Shown here: one piece after another, positions 63,968 through 64,000 of the stretch
Numbering within the stretch: the stretch's first letter is position 1
How the letters are laid out: every line of letters starts with the position of its first letter
Assembly: GCA_007741555.1 (NCBI GenBank)
Contig: CP036526.1
Coordinates: 3,782,001 to 3,846,000 of the forward strand
From: Stieleria marina
GTDB lineage: Bacteria > Planctomycetota > Planctomycetia > Pirellulales > Pirellulaceae
Length of the DNA: 64,000 bases
Direction of reading: 5' to 3'
The notes under the pieces: model-generated
What the model saw: only the letters and a program-made list of their open reading frames with translations
What the model was told of the DNA's origin: nothing
Database searches by the model: none
Program-made: the position numbers and the translations under genes

Positions 63968-64000
63968 ACGTCGAACAGATTCGATCAGGATACTGGCTCA

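Noticed and set aside
1-64000. Mobile elements, prophage, CRISPR array, tRNA or rRNA genes
   Set aside because: I looked for transposase or integrase motifs, regularly spaced repeats and cloverleaf-like or rRNA stretches and found none I could support.

Overview
The window looks like chromosomal DNA of a planctomycete, most likely of the Rhodopirellula/Pirellulaceae type. The evidence is the gene families: two Tat-targeted Gfo/Idh/MocA oxidoreductases, a DUF6807 (PmoA-like) protein, several secreted SGNH hydrolases, BNR-4 and PQQ-type propeller proteins, leucine-rich-repeat and HEAT-like secreted proteins, FloA, and a GlmU-like protein with a degenerate N-terminus. Strand changes are frequent and operons are short. 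I see no rRNA, tRNA, CRISPR array, transposase or phage gene. This is an inference from sequence reading, not from a database search.

Left part (1-17.4 kb): a maltose/galactoside-type O-acetyltransferase, a GNAT acetyltransferase coupled to a CoA-binding protein, a secreted protein with two SGNH domains, and PhnA/YjdM. Next is a minus-strand signalling block: a GAF plus six-PAS histidine kinase, a receiver-kinase hybrid and two stand-alone receivers, leading into a dipeptide epimerase. A MarR - DoxX - adaptor - RND pump operon follows, with ATGA/GTGA overlaps between the last three genes and a perfect palindrome upstream of marR.

Middle (17.9-43.7 kb): a plus-strand export cassette (MacA-like adaptor, MacB-type permease without an ATPase, a small membrane protein, a very large TolC-family lipoprotein), then a membrane-anchored SGNH protein, an LRR protein and a secreted peroxiredoxin. 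After these come a DUF6807 + Gfo/Idh pair, argC with a GlmU-like gene, two hypothetical exported proteins, a methyltransferase, a secreted esterase-like protein, a PQQ-like propeller protein and a TIGR01777 epimerase.

Right part (43.8-64 kb): two neighbouring long coiled-coil proteins share a C-terminal helix-hairpin-helix module, and the larger carries fifteen 14-residue repeats. Then a gamma-carbonic anhydrase and an SPFH island: floA with two co-directional downstream genes on the minus strand, and divergently two more SPFH-domain proteins followed by a small membrane protein. The window ends with a BNR-4 protein, a second Tat-type Gfo/Idh enzyme, a Zn-ribbon membrane protein - HD phosphohydrolase - NagB operon, divergent TrmL, and two small membrane proteins.

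The least explained parts are the paired coiled-coil/HhH genes and the four-to-six-gene SPFH island. The ATPase-less Mac cassette and the very tight trmL/Zn-ribbon divergent junction are also worth attention.
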